From the NCBI RefSeq assembly GCF_051900415.1, contig NZ_JBHZGL010000004.1:62001-126000 (forward strand): DNA of 64,000 nt. Reading direction: 5' to 3'. This DNA comes from Frateuria_A sp051900415 (GTDB taxonomy: Bacteria > Pseudomonadota > Gammaproteobacteria > Xanthomonadales > Rhodanobacteraceae). The first letter of the stretch is position 1; each line of letters opens with the position of its first letter. Positions 31,240 through 39,408 of the stretch are shown piece after piece. The notes beneath the pieces were generated by a model. That model had not been told where the DNA came from, did not search any database, and saw nothing but the letters and a program-made list of their open reading frames with translations. The position numbers and the translations under genes were made by a program.

Positions 31240-32300
31240 GCGGGCGTGCAGCGGGCCGTGGCGTACTCCTCCACCAGCACGCGGACGAGCTCGGCGGCGG
31301 GCATCGGACGCACCCGCGCGGCGGCCTGGCCGCACCATTCCGAAAGCAGGTCGCCCCGCCCGGCGGCCGCGGCCGCACGGCGCAACGGGGCGGTCAGCGC
31401 GTTGAGGATCGGGTACGGCGGCAGCTCGGCGGCGAACGGCTGCATGGCTTCCACGAAACGGTTGCGCAGGCCCCGCGCGGCGCGGCCGGAGAAGCTGTAG
31501 ATGGTGCCGATGCGGTGGTCCTGCGCCTGCGGCAGGTCGCGCTTCCACGCCTGTGCCGCGGCCGATTCCGGGCAGGCCAGGAACGCGGTGCCGAGCTGGC
31601 TGGCGTCGGCCCCGAGCAGCTCGGCCGCGCGCATGCCGCGCCCATCCATGATCCCGCCGGCGGCGATCACCGGGATGTCCACTGCCGCCACCGTGAGCGG
31701 CACCAGTGCGAACAGCCCGACCATCGCCTCCTCGGCCGCATGCAGGAATGTGCCGCGATGCCCACCTGCCTCGGCGCCCTGTACGCACACGGCGTCGGCA
31801 CCGCGCCCGGCCCATGCCCGCGCTTCGGCCACGCTGGTGGCGGTGCCGACCACGCGGATGCCCGATGCCTGCAACTCGCGCACCTGCGCGTGGTCGAGCA
31901 CGTCGAAGGCGAAGCTCGCCACCGCCGGGCGCGCCTCGCGCAACGCTGCCAGCTGGTCGGAGAAGCGCGGCGCCCAGCGCGCGGGAAGCTCGGTGCGCAC
32001 GTCCAGCCCCTCGCAGGCCATCAGCGCGTCGAGGCGCCGGCGCATCGTCGCCACCTGCGCCTCGTCGACGCTGAAGTCGTCGGGCAGGACGAACAGGTTG
32101 ATGGCGAACGGGCGGTCGGTGGCGGCGCGGATCTGCGCGGCCTCGTCGAGCAGGGCCTGCGGTTCCAGGTAACCGGCGCCCAGCGAACCCAGCGCGCCGG
32201 CGCCGCTCACCGCGGCCACCAGCGCAGGCGTGTTGGAACCGGACATCGGTGCCTGGATCAGCGGATGCGCGACGCCCAGCGAGCGAAGGAAGACGGACAT
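31236..32300 (-). CDS. Nitronate monooxygenase family protein
   Basis: This 354-residue FMN-dependent TIM-barrel enzyme starts MSVFLRSLGVAHPLIQAPM. It has the FMN-binding segments GAGALGSLGAGYL, VQGAEAGGHRG and PVIAAGGIMDGRG. The GxxAGGH motif with its catalytic histidine is typical of class I nitronate monooxygenases, which oxidise toxic alkyl nitronates such as propionate 3-nitronate. It is the first gene of the block inserted upstream of rsfS, on the same strand. Confidence 0.9.
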   Translation of the reverse strand: MSVFLRSLGVAHPLIQAPMSGSNTPALVAAVSGAGALGSLGAGYLEPQALLDEAAQIRAATDRPFAINLFVLPDDFSVDEAQVATMRRRLDALMACEGLDVRTELPARWAPRFSDQLAALREARPAVASFAFDVLDHAQVRELQASGIRVVGTATSVAEARAWAGRGADAVCVQGAEAGGHRGTFLHAAEEAMVGLFALVPLTVAAVDIPVIAAGGIMDGRGMRAAELLGADASQLGTAFLACPESAAAQAWKRDLPQAQDHRIGTIYSFSGRAARGLRNRFVEAMQPFAAELPPYPILNALTAPLRRAAAAAGRGDLLSEWCGQAAARVRPMPAAELVRVLVEEYATARCTPA

Positions 32301-32340
32301 GGCGGACTCCTCGACGGCAGGCCGCCATTGTCGCGCCGGA

Positions 32341-32952
32341 TCAGCCGTCGCGGTGCGGCTCCCCCGCCAGCGCGTACATGCGCTCGACTTCCCTTTCCAG
32401 CGCACCGGCCATCGACGCTCCGCGCTGGGTGAACAGGTCGGCGAGCAGCCGGTAGTAGGTCAGCGTGCCGTCGCGGCCGCCGGTGAAGCGGGCGAACACG
32501 CCCTGGCCCACTTCCGCACGCTCCAGGTCGCCGACGATCGCGCGGGCGTTGTGCAGCTTGTCGCAGCCGGACACCAGCAGCGTGTCGTCGGAGGCATGCG
32601 CCAGATGGTTCAGGTAGGCCTGCTTGCGGCGCAGCCAGTCGCGGCGGCGGGCACCGTCGTCGTCGAAGCCGGCCTTCGCCTCCGCCGTGGCATCGGTGCA
32701 GCCGAGCACCATGGCCTGCACGCGCTCGCCGAAGCGCTCGCCGATGGTTCCGGCATGCGCCTGTCCGCAATCCTCCACCACATCGTGCAGCAGGCCGGCG
32801 ATCGCCTGGTCCTCGTCGCCACCGTGCTCGAGCACCAGGCTGGCCACGCCCAGCAGATGCTGGATGTACGGGATGGCGGTGCCCTTGCGGGTCTGGCGCG
32901 AATGGACGATGCGCGCGTAATCGACCGCGGCGGTAAAGCGTTCGCTGAGCAT
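32341..32952 (-). CDS. HD domain hydrolase resembling small alarmone hydrolases (MESH1/SpoT type)
   Basis: This 203-residue protein is a single HD domain. HSRQTRKGTAIPYIQHLLGV, LLHDVVEDCG (H56, D57) and SGCDKLHNARAI correspond to the H-x-HD-D metal site and substrate segments of the (p)ppGpp hydrolase domain of RelA/SpoT. It has no synthetase, TGS or ACT domain, like MESH1 proteins. It may hydrolyse (p)ppGpp or another nucleotide. The start MLSERFTAAVDYARIV at 32952 fits that family. Confidence 0.75.
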   Translation of the reverse strand: MLSERFTAAVDYARIVHSRQTRKGTAIPYIQHLLGVASLVLEHGGDEDQAIAGLLHDVVEDCGQAHAGTIGERFGERVQAMVLGCTDATAEAKAGFDDDGARRRDWLRRKQAYLNHLAHASDDTLLVSGCDKLHNARAIVGDLERAEVGQGVFARFTGGRDGTLTYYRLLADLFTQRGASMAGALEREVERMYALAGEPHRDG

Positions 32953-32995
32953 GGCTGTCCTCCCTGTAAAGGCGACAGCCTGTGCCTGGTCCGTC

Positions 32996-33664
32996 TCAGG
33001 AAGCGCGACGCATCCCGGGCGTGAGCAGGCGCCCACCCAGCGCGGCGTTCGCGCCGACCACCACGGCGACCGCCAGTGCGTGCATCGCCAGGTCGGTCGC
33101 GGCCGCGTCGTATGCGTGGCAGATCTCCAGCAGGCTCGCCGACGCAGCGGCGCTGGCCAGGCCGACCATCATCGCGGTCAGCACCGGCCGCAGCGGGCAG
33201 GCACGGCGCAGCAGCACCACCAGCAACGCCGAGAGCGGGACAGAGAAGCCGATGATGAAGAACAGGCAGTCACCTGCCTCCGGCGCGCTGGCGACGTACG
33301 TGGCCGGCGCGACCCAGCCGCGCAGGCAGCCCAGTCCACTGGCACCGATCCACAGCAGCGCCGGCGCCAGCGGCAGCCATGCCCACGCGACGCGGCGGCC
33401 CGGCACGCCCAGCGCGAAGGCGGCCCAGGCCGCGGCGATGGCGGTGAGCACGGCGCCGAGGCCTGCCCAGCCCAGGTCCGGCGCGCCAGCCCAGCGCGTC
33501 AGCATCGGCGCGCTGCCGTAATGGGCCAGCAAGCCGAGCGCGATGACCGCGACCACCGCCAGCCAACCGAGCGTGCGCAACCACGGTGGGCGCAACCGGC
33601 GCACCGGCGCCAGCTCGGCGCCGAGCGAGGCGATCAGGTGGTCGTGGGCGTGCGGGTCGGCCAT
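32996..33664 (-). CDS. nrsF: NrsF family membrane anti-sigma factor (DUF1109)
   Basis: This 222-residue protein has a short cytosolic N-terminus (MADPHAHDHLIASLGAELAP) and six predicted membrane helices, the layout of NrsF/DUF1109. NrsF holds its ECF sigma factor inactive until oxidative or metal stress, and in Caulobacter two periplasmic-side cysteines are important. Here cysteines are present in GLGCLRGW, AGDCLFF, RRACPLRP and LEICHAY. It is encoded 4 bp downstream of the sigma gene. Confidence 0.88.
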   Translation of the reverse strand: MADPHAHDHLIASLGAELAPVRRLRPPWLRTLGWLAVVAVIALGLLAHYGSAPMLTRWAGAPDLGWAGLGAVLTAIAAAWAAFALGVPGRRVAWAWLPLAPALLWIGASGLGCLRGWVAPATYVASAPEAGDCLFFIIGFSVPLSALLVVLLRRACPLRPVLTAMMVGLASAAASASLLEICHAYDAAATDLAMHALAVAVVVGANAALGGRLLTPGMRRAS

Positions 33665-33668
33665 GACG

Positions 33669-34319
33669 TCAGTCGTCTCCGTGGATGCGGCCGCGCAGGG
33701 CCTTCAGCGCGCGATGCAGGTTGACCTTGAGCGCGCCGGTGCTGCGGCCGGTGCGGGCGGAAGCCTCTTCCAGCGAGAGTTCCTTCAGGCCCAACTGCTC
33801 GACCGCTTCGCGCTGGCCCGGCGGCAGCTCGGCGATGGCCGCGCGCAGGCGCTTCGCCTGCTGCGCCCGGTCGCTCTCGCTGCTGGCGTCCCGTTCGTCC
33901 GGGTGCATGGCGACCGCGAGTTCGTCGCCGACCTCGCGGTGCGCCTGCCGGCCGCTGCGGCGCAGGCCGTCGATCGCGCGGCGGGCGGCCAGCGCGGACA
34001 GCCAGGCGTCGTAGGAACGGGACGGATCGTAGGTATGGCGCACGCGGTGGATGGTCAGCAGGGTTTCCTGCACGACATCGTCGAGGTGGTCGCGGGCCAC
34101 GCCCTGGCGGCGCGCGACCGCGCGGATCAGCGCCACGGAATCGGCCAGCACGCGCTCGTAGGCACGCCGGTCACCCGCCTGCGCGGCGGCCATCCAGGCG
34201 GCGCGGCGGCGTTCGGGAGTGTCGCTGGCAGGGTCGGCAAGCACGGCCGGGTCGACGCTCGCCCAGGGGGAAGAGCGCTCATCTAGGACCAGGGTGCCGG
34301 TGGCGGTCAAGCCCCGCAT
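33669..34319 (-). CDS. ECF sigma factor (NrsF-controlled, SigF type)
   Basis: This sigma-70 family protein of up to 216 residues has region 2 (ERVLADSVALIRAVARRQG, DDVVQETLLTIHRVRHTY) and region 4 (AIAELPPGQREAVEQLGL, SLEEASARTGRSTGALKV). It is cotranscribed with nrsF. A GTAACC-N16-CGAA promoter ends about 29 bp upstream of the ATG at 34319, which fits autoregulation and supports this start. No good ribosome binding site is visible, and an ATG at codon 43 (MAAAQAGDRRAYERV) is an alternative. It probably also drives the divergent dipZ-msrB. Confidence 0.88.
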   Translation of the reverse strand: MRGLTATGTLVLDERSSPWASVDPAVLADPASDTPERRRAAWMAAAQAGDRRAYERVLADSVALIRAVARRQGVARDHLDDVVQETLLTIHRVRHTYDPSRSYDAWLSALAARRAIDGLRRSGRQAHREVGDELAVAMHPDERDASSESDRAQQAKRLRAAIAELPPGQREAVEQLGLKELSLEEASARTGRSTGALKVNLHRALKALRGRIHGDD

Positions 34320-34347
34320 GGTGGGAACGCGTGTCGCATGCCCGGCA

Positions 34348-34373
34348 TTCGCTGCATCCGTGGGTGCGGTTAC
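34348..34373 (-). promoter_or_regulatory. SigF-type promoter of the sigma-nrsF operon
   Basis: On the minus strand GTAACC (34373-34368) and CGAA (34351-34348) are separated by exactly 16 bp. This equals the GTAACC-N16-CGAA motif that I recall for the Caulobacter SigF regulon. It lies directly upstream of the sigma gene. Confidence 0.78.
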
Positions 34374-34414
34374 CTCGTAGAAATTCGTGCAAGCGGCGCC
34401 GGGATGGTTTTTGG

Positions 34415-34577
34415 CAAGGCTTCCCCCATCCGCCCTTCGGGCACCTTCCCCCGCCCACGGGGGAAGGACCAAAGTGCGAGGCCACGTTCCCGCTGGGGAA
34501 GTCAGGGCGCGGTGCAACGCCACCGGGCCTTCCCCTGCGAACGCGAGGGAAGGCACCGACAGGCGGATGGGGGCGCT
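34415..34577. repeat. Dispersed repeat R2 in the sigma/dipZ intergenic region
   Basis: This copy begins AAGGCTTCCCCCATCCGCCC and ends GACAGGCGGATGGGGGCGC. It lies between the two divergent SigF-type promoters and fills most of the 325-bp gap without disturbing either promoter. Confidence 0.85.
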
Positions 34578-34588
34578 CCTGTCCGGAT

Positions 34589-34614
34589 GTAACCGCCCGC
34601 GTTTGTCGATCGAA
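34589..34614 (+). promoter_or_regulatory. SigF-type promoter of dipZ-msrB
   Basis: GTAACC (34589-34594) and CGAA (34611-34614) are separated by exactly 16 bp, the same motif and spacing as the divergent sigma promoter. The dipZ ATG follows 31 bp downstream. Confidence 0.78.
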
Positions 34615-34644
34615 TAACCGGCATTCCTCCTCGGAAACCCACCC

Positions 34645-36363
34645 ATGCTGTTACTGATCCTCGCCTACCTGGGCGGCGTGCTGACCATCCTGAGCCCCTG
34701 CATCCTCCCGGTGCTGCCGTTCGTGTTCGCACGCGCCGACCGCCCGTTCGCGCGCAACGGCCTGCCCATGCTGCTGGGCATGGCGCTCACCTTCGCGCTG
34801 GTCGCCACGCTGGCGGCCGTCGGCGGGGGCTGGGCCGTGCGCGCCAACCAGTACGGGCGCATCGTTGCGCTGGTGGTGCTGGCGTTGCTGGGTCTCACCC
34901 TGCTCTCGACCCGGGTGGCCGAGTGGATGACGCGGCCGTTCGTGGCGCTGGGCAACCGGCTCTCGCAACGTACCGACAGCGAAGGCTCGGTGTGGTCCGC
35001 CGCCGGGCTGGGCATCGCCACCGGCCTGCTGTGGGCGCCCTGCGCCGGGCCGATCCTCGGCCTGCTGCTGACCGGCGCGGCGCTCAACGGCGCCAGCGTG
35101 CAGACCACGCTGCTGCTGCTCACCTATGCGGCCGGCGCGGCCACTTCGCTCGCGCTGGCGTTGCTGATCGGCGGCCAGGTGTTCGCCCTGATGAAGCGCT
35201 CGCTCGGCGCCGGCGAATGGGTACGTCGCGTGCTCGGCGTGCTGGTGCTGGTTGGTGTGGCGGCGATCGCGCTTGGGCTGGATACCGGCCTGCTCACCCG
35301 CGTGGCGCTCGCCAACACCGGAGGCTTCGAACAGAAGCTGCTCGACGCCACCCGCCCGCCGCCCGCGCCGGAGCCAGTGCACGCGGCCGGCACGCCGCTG
35401 CCGGTGGAAGGCGAGATGCCGTCGCTGGCCGGCGCCACCGGCTGGCTCAACACGCCGCCGCTCACCCGCGAAGCGCTGCGCGGCAAGGTGGTGCTGGTCG
35501 ATTTCTGGACCTATTCCTGCATCAACTGCCTGCGCTCGCTGCCTTACGTGCGCGGCTGGTACGACAAGTACAAGGACCACGGGCTGGTGGTGATCGGCGT
35601 GCACGCGCCGGAGTTCGCCTTCGAGAAGGAGCCGGCCAATGTGGCGCGCGCGGTCAAGGAGCTGGGTGTGGACTACCCCGTCGCGCTCGACAACGACTAC
35701 GCCATCTGGCAAGGCTTCGACAACCAGTACTGGCCGGCGCATTACTTCATCGACGCCAGGGGCAACATCCGCGCGCACCATTTCGGCGAGGGCGGCTATG
35801 CCACCAGCGAGGACCGCATTCGCGAGCTGCTCACCGAAGCCGGCTATCACGATCTTCCCGGCGGGTATGTGCAGCCGGGCAGCCGCGGCGCGCAGGCGGC
35901 CGGTTCGGGTGACCCGATGCGCTCGCCCGAAACCTACGTCGGCTATGCCCGCGCCGCGCACTTCGCCGGCGGCCAGGTGGCCCACGACGACGCCTGGGAC
36001 TACCACGCGCCGGCCACGCTGCTGCCGGGACAGTGGTCGCTGGACGGTCGCTGGACCGTGCACGCCGAGAACGCGCAGCTCGAGCGCGCCGGCGGGCGCA
36101 TCGTCTACCGCTTCCGTGGCCGCGACCTGCACCTGGTGCTCGGCCCCGGCGCCGACGGCAAGCCGGTGCGTTTCCGCGTCACTCTCGACGGCAAGCCGCC
36201 AGGCGCGGACCACGGCATGGATGTCGACGCGGACGGCTACGGCACGGTCACCGAGCAGCGCCTGTACCAGCTCGTGCGGCAGCAGCACGGCAGCGGCGAG
36301 CGGCTGTTCGAGATCACCTTCCTCGATCCGGGCGTGCGCGCGTACGCCTTCACTTTCGGTTGA
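34645..36363 (+). CDS. dipZ: DipZ-type thiol-disulfide transporter (CcdA-TlpA fusion)
   Basis: This 572-residue inner membrane protein carries electrons to the periplasm. It has a CcdA domain (about 1-240) with the redox cysteines C18 (SPCILPVLPF) and C133 (WAPCAGPI). A periplasmic TlpA-like thioredoxin domain (about 265-415) has C292 and C295 in SCINCLRSLP. A C-terminal beta-rich domain (about 430-572) is as in mycobacterial DipZ. It is followed after 16 bp by a Tat-exported MsrB, which probably receives the reducing power. The divergent ECF sigma factor is the likely regulator. Confidence 0.9.
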   Translation: MLLLILAYLGGVLTILSPCILPVLPFVFARADRPFARNGLPMLLGMALTFALVATLAAVGGGWAVRANQYGRIVALVVLALLGLTLLSTRVAEWMTRPFVALGNRLSQRTDSEGSVWSAAGLGIATGLLWAPCAGPILGLLLTGAALNGASVQTTLLLLTYAAGAATSLALALLIGGQVFALMKRSLGAGEWVRRVLGVLVLVGVAAIALGLDTGLLTRVALANTGGFEQKLLDATRPPPAPEPVHAAGTPLPVEGEMPSLAGATGWLNTPPLTREALRGKVVLVDFWTYSCINCLRSLPYVRGWYDKYKDHGLVVIGVHAPEFAFEKEPANVARAVKELGVDYPVALDNDYAIWQGFDNQYWPAHYFIDARGNIRAHHFGEGGYATSEDRIRELLTEAGYHDLPGGYVQPGSRGAQAAGSGDPMRSPETYVGYARAAHFAGGQVAHDDAWDYHAPATLLPGQWSLDGRWTVHAENAQLERAGGRIVYRFRGRDLHLVLGPGADGKPVRFRVTLDGKPPGADHGMDVDADGYGTVTEQRLYQLVRQQHGSGERLFEITFLDPGVRAYAFTFG

Positions 36364-36379
36364 TCCCCTGGAGGTCGCC

Positions 36380-36988
36380 ATGTCACGCACCGACGACATC
36401 GTTGCCATGGAACGGCGTCGTTTCCTGGGCGCCGCGCTTACCGGCGGCGCGCTTGCCGCGGTGGGCGGCGGCGTGCTGATCCCGCGGCTGTCCGCCCGCT
36501 CCGCGCCGTCCGCGCCGGTCGCCACGAACGGCAAGGACCTGCTGCTGGAATGCTTTGCCGACGACGGCCATCACCTCGGGCCCTGCCACGTGCGCAAGCT
36601 GGTGCTTACCGATGCGCAGTGGCGCGAGCGCCTGCCGGAGGCCTCGTATTACGTGATGCGCCGCAATGGTACGGAACGCGCTTTCAGCGGGCCGCACGAG
36701 CGGCCGCCGGTGCCCGGCCTGTTCCGTTGCCTGGCCTGTGACACGGCGCTCTACGACGCCGCTACCGAGTTCGACTCGGGTACCGGGTGGCCCAGCTTCT
36801 GGCAACCGATCGCGAAGCAGAACGTCGTCGAGAGCACCGACCGCATGTTCGGCTGGGAGCGCACCGCGGTCAGCTGCGCCGGCTGCGACAGCCACCTGGG
36901 CCACGTCTTCACCGACGGCCCCGAGCCGACCGGGCTGCGCTACTGCATGAACTCGGTGGCGCTGCGCTTCGTGCCGCGGGCCGGTTGA
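36380..36988 (+). CDS. msrB: Tat-exported peptide-methionine (R)-S-oxide reductase MsrB
   Basis: This 202-residue protein has a twin-arginine signal (RRRFLG at 12-17, hydrophobic core to about 34) and a complete MsrB domain. The zinc cysteines are in CLACDTALY and CAGCDSHLGH. GTGWPSFW and the catalytic C189 in RYCMNSVALRF are also present. It repairs methionine-R-sulfoxide in exported proteins. A Tat signal implies export of the folded, zinc-loaded enzyme. It is downstream of dipZ, a probable electron donor. Confidence 0.93.
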   Translation: MSRTDDIVAMERRRFLGAALTGGALAAVGGGVLIPRLSARSAPSAPVATNGKDLLLECFADDGHHLGPCHVRKLVLTDAQWRERLPEASYYVMRRNGTERAFSGPHERPPVPGLFRCLACDTALYDAATEFDSGTGWPSFWQPIAKQNVVESTDRMFGWERTAVSCAGCDSHLGHVFTDGPEPTGLRYCMNSVALRFVPRAG

Positions 36989-37152
36989 TCTCGGGCTACA
37001 CGTCGCGGCGATGGACGAGGAGGCCCGGGCGTTCGGGGAGTCTGTCGCAGAACGCCGGGGCCGAGACATTGCTGTCGTGTGTCTGCCAGAACACCGGCCG
37101 GCAGACGGCCGCGCGTGCCGCACGTAGACCGCCTCGATCGGTGTCAGTTTGT

Positions 37153-37206
37153 GGCGAGGCTTCCCCCATCCGCCTTCGGCACCTTCCCCCGCAGGCGGGG
37201 GAAGGC
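37153..37206. repeat. Half copy of repeat R2 in the 36989-37444 gap
   Basis: CGAGGCTTCCCCCATCCGCC to CGGGGGAAGG is the left half of R2. The rest of this 456-bp gap between msrB and nadD holds no convincing gene: the open frames there are short and derive from the repeat. It marks the right boundary of the block that separates nadD from rsfS. Confidence 0.75.
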
Positions 37207-37444
37207 TCGATAGGGAGTCTTCCCGCGAGTACGCGTCAGCGGCGGGAAGCGGTCGACGCGACGCCCGCGCATGGCGGGACGCTGCAAAGGTCTTGCAGGC
37301 AGCAGTTCGGCTCGATGCTGATCGTGCGGCGGTGGAGCAGTAGTGCGCCAGGCCGAGCAGTTGGTCCTCGGTTTCGGCCGGCACCGCATGCACAGGCCAG
37401 TCAGGCGTCGCGGTCGCTGTGCGCCATGTTCCGCACGGTGGCGG

Positions 37445-38101
37445 TCAAGGTAACTTCTCGCGGGAAACCTGCTCGCGGTACGGCGCCAGCAGCGCCGGAT
37501 CGTCGAACAGGGCCTCGGGCAACAGGTAGCGCGGGTCGCGTCCGGCTGCCAGCAGGGCGCGGATGCGGGTGGCCGAGATGTCGAGCGGCGTGACTTCCAG
37601 CTCGACGATCTTCCCCGCCGGTTGCTTGCGCAATTTGCGCGGGTCCGTGACCTGGCGGACTTGCACCTCTTTGGTCAGTTCCGTCGGCCAGTGGCGCGCG
37701 ACGCCCGGGCGCGAGAGCACGCCGATATGGGCGGCGTCGAACAGCGCGTGCCAGTGGTGCCAGGCCGGCAGGCCGGCGAAAGCGTCGGCACCCAGCAGCA
37801 GCACGATCGGCCGATCGCCCTCTTCAGCGCGCAGTTCGGCGAGGGTGTCGATGGTGTAGGACGGACCGCCCCGCGCCAGTTCGCGGGTATCCAGGCCGAG
37901 CCGCTCCTGCCCGTCCAGCGCCGCCCGCAGCATCGCTACGCGGGTGGTTGCTTCAGCGATCGGCGGCGGGCGGTGCGGCGGTATGGCCGCGGGCATCAGG
38001 CGCACTTCGGCGTCCAGCAGCTCGGCTGCCTCCCATGCCACCGCCAGGTGGGCGATGTGGATGGGGTCGAAGGTGCCGCCGAGGATGGCTAGGGGACGCA
38101 T
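37445..38101 (-). CDS. nadD: Nicotinate-nucleotide adenylyltransferase
   Basis: NadD adenylates nicotinic acid mononucleotide in NAD synthesis. The 218-residue nucleotidyltransferase has GGTFDPIHIAHL (GxFDPxHxGH-type), LLLGADAFAGLPAWHHW and the C-terminal ISATRIRALL (ISSTxIR motif). It follows holA on the same strand but is separated by a 295-bp repeat cluster. Normally rsfS follows directly; here about 6.3 kb intervenes. Confidence 0.96.
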   Translation of the reverse strand: MRPLAILGGTFDPIHIAHLAVAWEAAELLDAEVRLMPAAIPPHRPPPIAEATTRVAMLRAALDGQERLGLDTRELARGGPSYTIDTLAELRAEEGDRPIVLLLGADAFAGLPAWHHWHALFDAAHIGVLSRPGVARHWPTELTKEVQVRQVTDPRKLRKQPAGKIVELEVTPLDISATRIRALLAAGRDPRYLLPEALFDDPALLAPYREQVSREKLP

Positions 38102-38107
38102 GGGAGC

Positions 38108-38395
38108 CCTGCTCCCTCTCCCCTCCGGGGAGAGGGTTGGGGTGAGGGGCCACGCCGCGTCGAAGCGGGCATCGGGCGAGGGACGATCCGGCTTTGCGGC
38201 TTGGCGTCGATCGACACCACCGCGAGCCCCGACCCCGCACCCCGGCCCTCTCCCCGGCGGGGAGAGGGCGCAAGATGCACGCTCGCCCCAGCGCCGCGGA
38301 GATTATCGCCTCGGTGTTTTCGATCCCCGGCAGGGATGCGCCATGTCGCGAAGCCCGGCCACTCTCCCTGACCGGGAGCGGGCGCGAAGCGCGGG
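38108..38395. repeat. Second cluster of dispersed repeat R3
   Basis: The gap between holA and nadD holds two to three copies of the CTCTCCCCTCCGGGGAGAGG-type element with the flanking GGTTGGGGTGAGGGG or CCGCACCCCGGCC sequences. It matches the cluster at 30367. No gene is visible. Confidence 0.8.
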
Positions 38396-38396
38396 T

Positions 38397-39407
38397 TCAT
38401 CCCAGCGCCGCGGCAGCCCGCGGCTCGGCGATGGCGGCGATCAGGCGCTCGGCCTCCAGCCACGGCTCGCCCCACTCGCGGCCCTTGGCCATGCGGTCGA
38501 TGCGCGAGGCGCGGGCCAGGCAGGCCAGCCAGTGCTCGCGCGGTGCGCGCCGCAGGGCCTTGCGGAACAGTTGCTCGCGCGCCGGCCACAGCCGTTCGGC
38601 GCGTGCCTGCTGGGCAAAGTCGCGGGCGTTGGCCAGGCGCAGCGCGAGCTGCAGTTGGTTGACCAGCCAGCCCATCAGCGGGATCAGGTCCTCGCCCTCG
38701 CCACGCAGGCCGGCGAGGATCCGCAGCGCGCGGCCGCCGTCGCCGGCAAAGGCGGCGTCGGTAAGTTTGAAGGCGTCGTAGCGCGCGCTGTCGGCAACCA
38801 GGTTTTCCATCTCGGCCGCGTCGATGCGGCCGCTGCCGTGCAGCACGACCAGCTTGTCGATCTCCTGCGCCGCGGCGAGCAGGTTGCCCTCGACGCGTTC
38901 GGCCAGCAGCGCGGCCGCGTCGGGCGTGGCGGTGAGCCCGCGTGAGGCGAGCCGCGCGCCGATCCACGAAGACCACTCCTGTGGCTTGGGCGCGTTGAAA
39001 ATGGCCTGCACGCCAGTGGCGTCGACCTTTTTCGACCATGCCCCGTCGTGCTTGTTGCTCCATTCCACCGCGGTAATCAGCAGGGTCACGTCGGGCGGCG
39101 GGTTGGCGCAGAACGCGGTGATCGCCTTGGCGCCCTCCACGCCCGGCCGCCCGGTCGGCAGACGCAGGTCGAGCAGGCGGCGACTGGCGAACAGCGACAT
39201 GCCGGCGGCGGAGCGTGCCAGGTCATCCCAGTCGAAATGCTGGCCCGCTTCGAGCACCTCCCGCTCGGCATAGCCGAGCTCACGGGCGCGCGCACGCAAT
39301 GCGTCCGCCGCCTCCAGCACGAGCAATTCCTCGCCCGCAAGCAGGTACACCGGCGCCAGGCGTTCAGACGCCAGCACCTTGTTCCACTGGGCGGACGACA
39401 ACGGCAT
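38397..39407 (-). CDS. holA: DNA polymerase III delta subunit HolA
   Basis: HolA is the delta subunit of the clamp loader and opens the beta clamp. The 336-residue protein starts MPLSSAQWNKVLASERLAP and has the LLAGEELLVLEAADALR and SLFASRRLLDLRLPTGRPG segments of domain I. The C-terminal collar region (LRILAGLRGEGEDLIPLMG) is present. The start is one base after the lptE stop. It belongs to leuS-lptE-holA. Confidence 0.94.
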   Translation of the reverse strand: MPLSSAQWNKVLASERLAPVYLLAGEELLVLEAADALRARARELGYAEREVLEAGQHFDWDDLARSAAGMSLFASRRLLDLRLPTGRPGVEGAKAITAFCANPPPDVTLLITAVEWSNKHDGAWSKKVDATGVQAIFNAPKPQEWSSWIGARLASRGLTATPDAAALLAERVEGNLLAAAQEIDKLVVLHGSGRIDAAEMENLVADSARYDAFKLTDAAFAGDGGRALRILAGLRGEGEDLIPLMGWLVNQLQLALRLANARDFAQQARAERLWPAREQLFRKALRRAPREHWLACLARASRIDRMAKGREWGEPWLEAERLIAAIAEPRAAAALG

Positions 39408-39408
39408 G

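Noticed and set aside
37144..37389. 81-codon minus-strand frame in the msrB-nadD gap
   Set aside because: Much of it is translated repeat R2 sequence and it resembles no protein.
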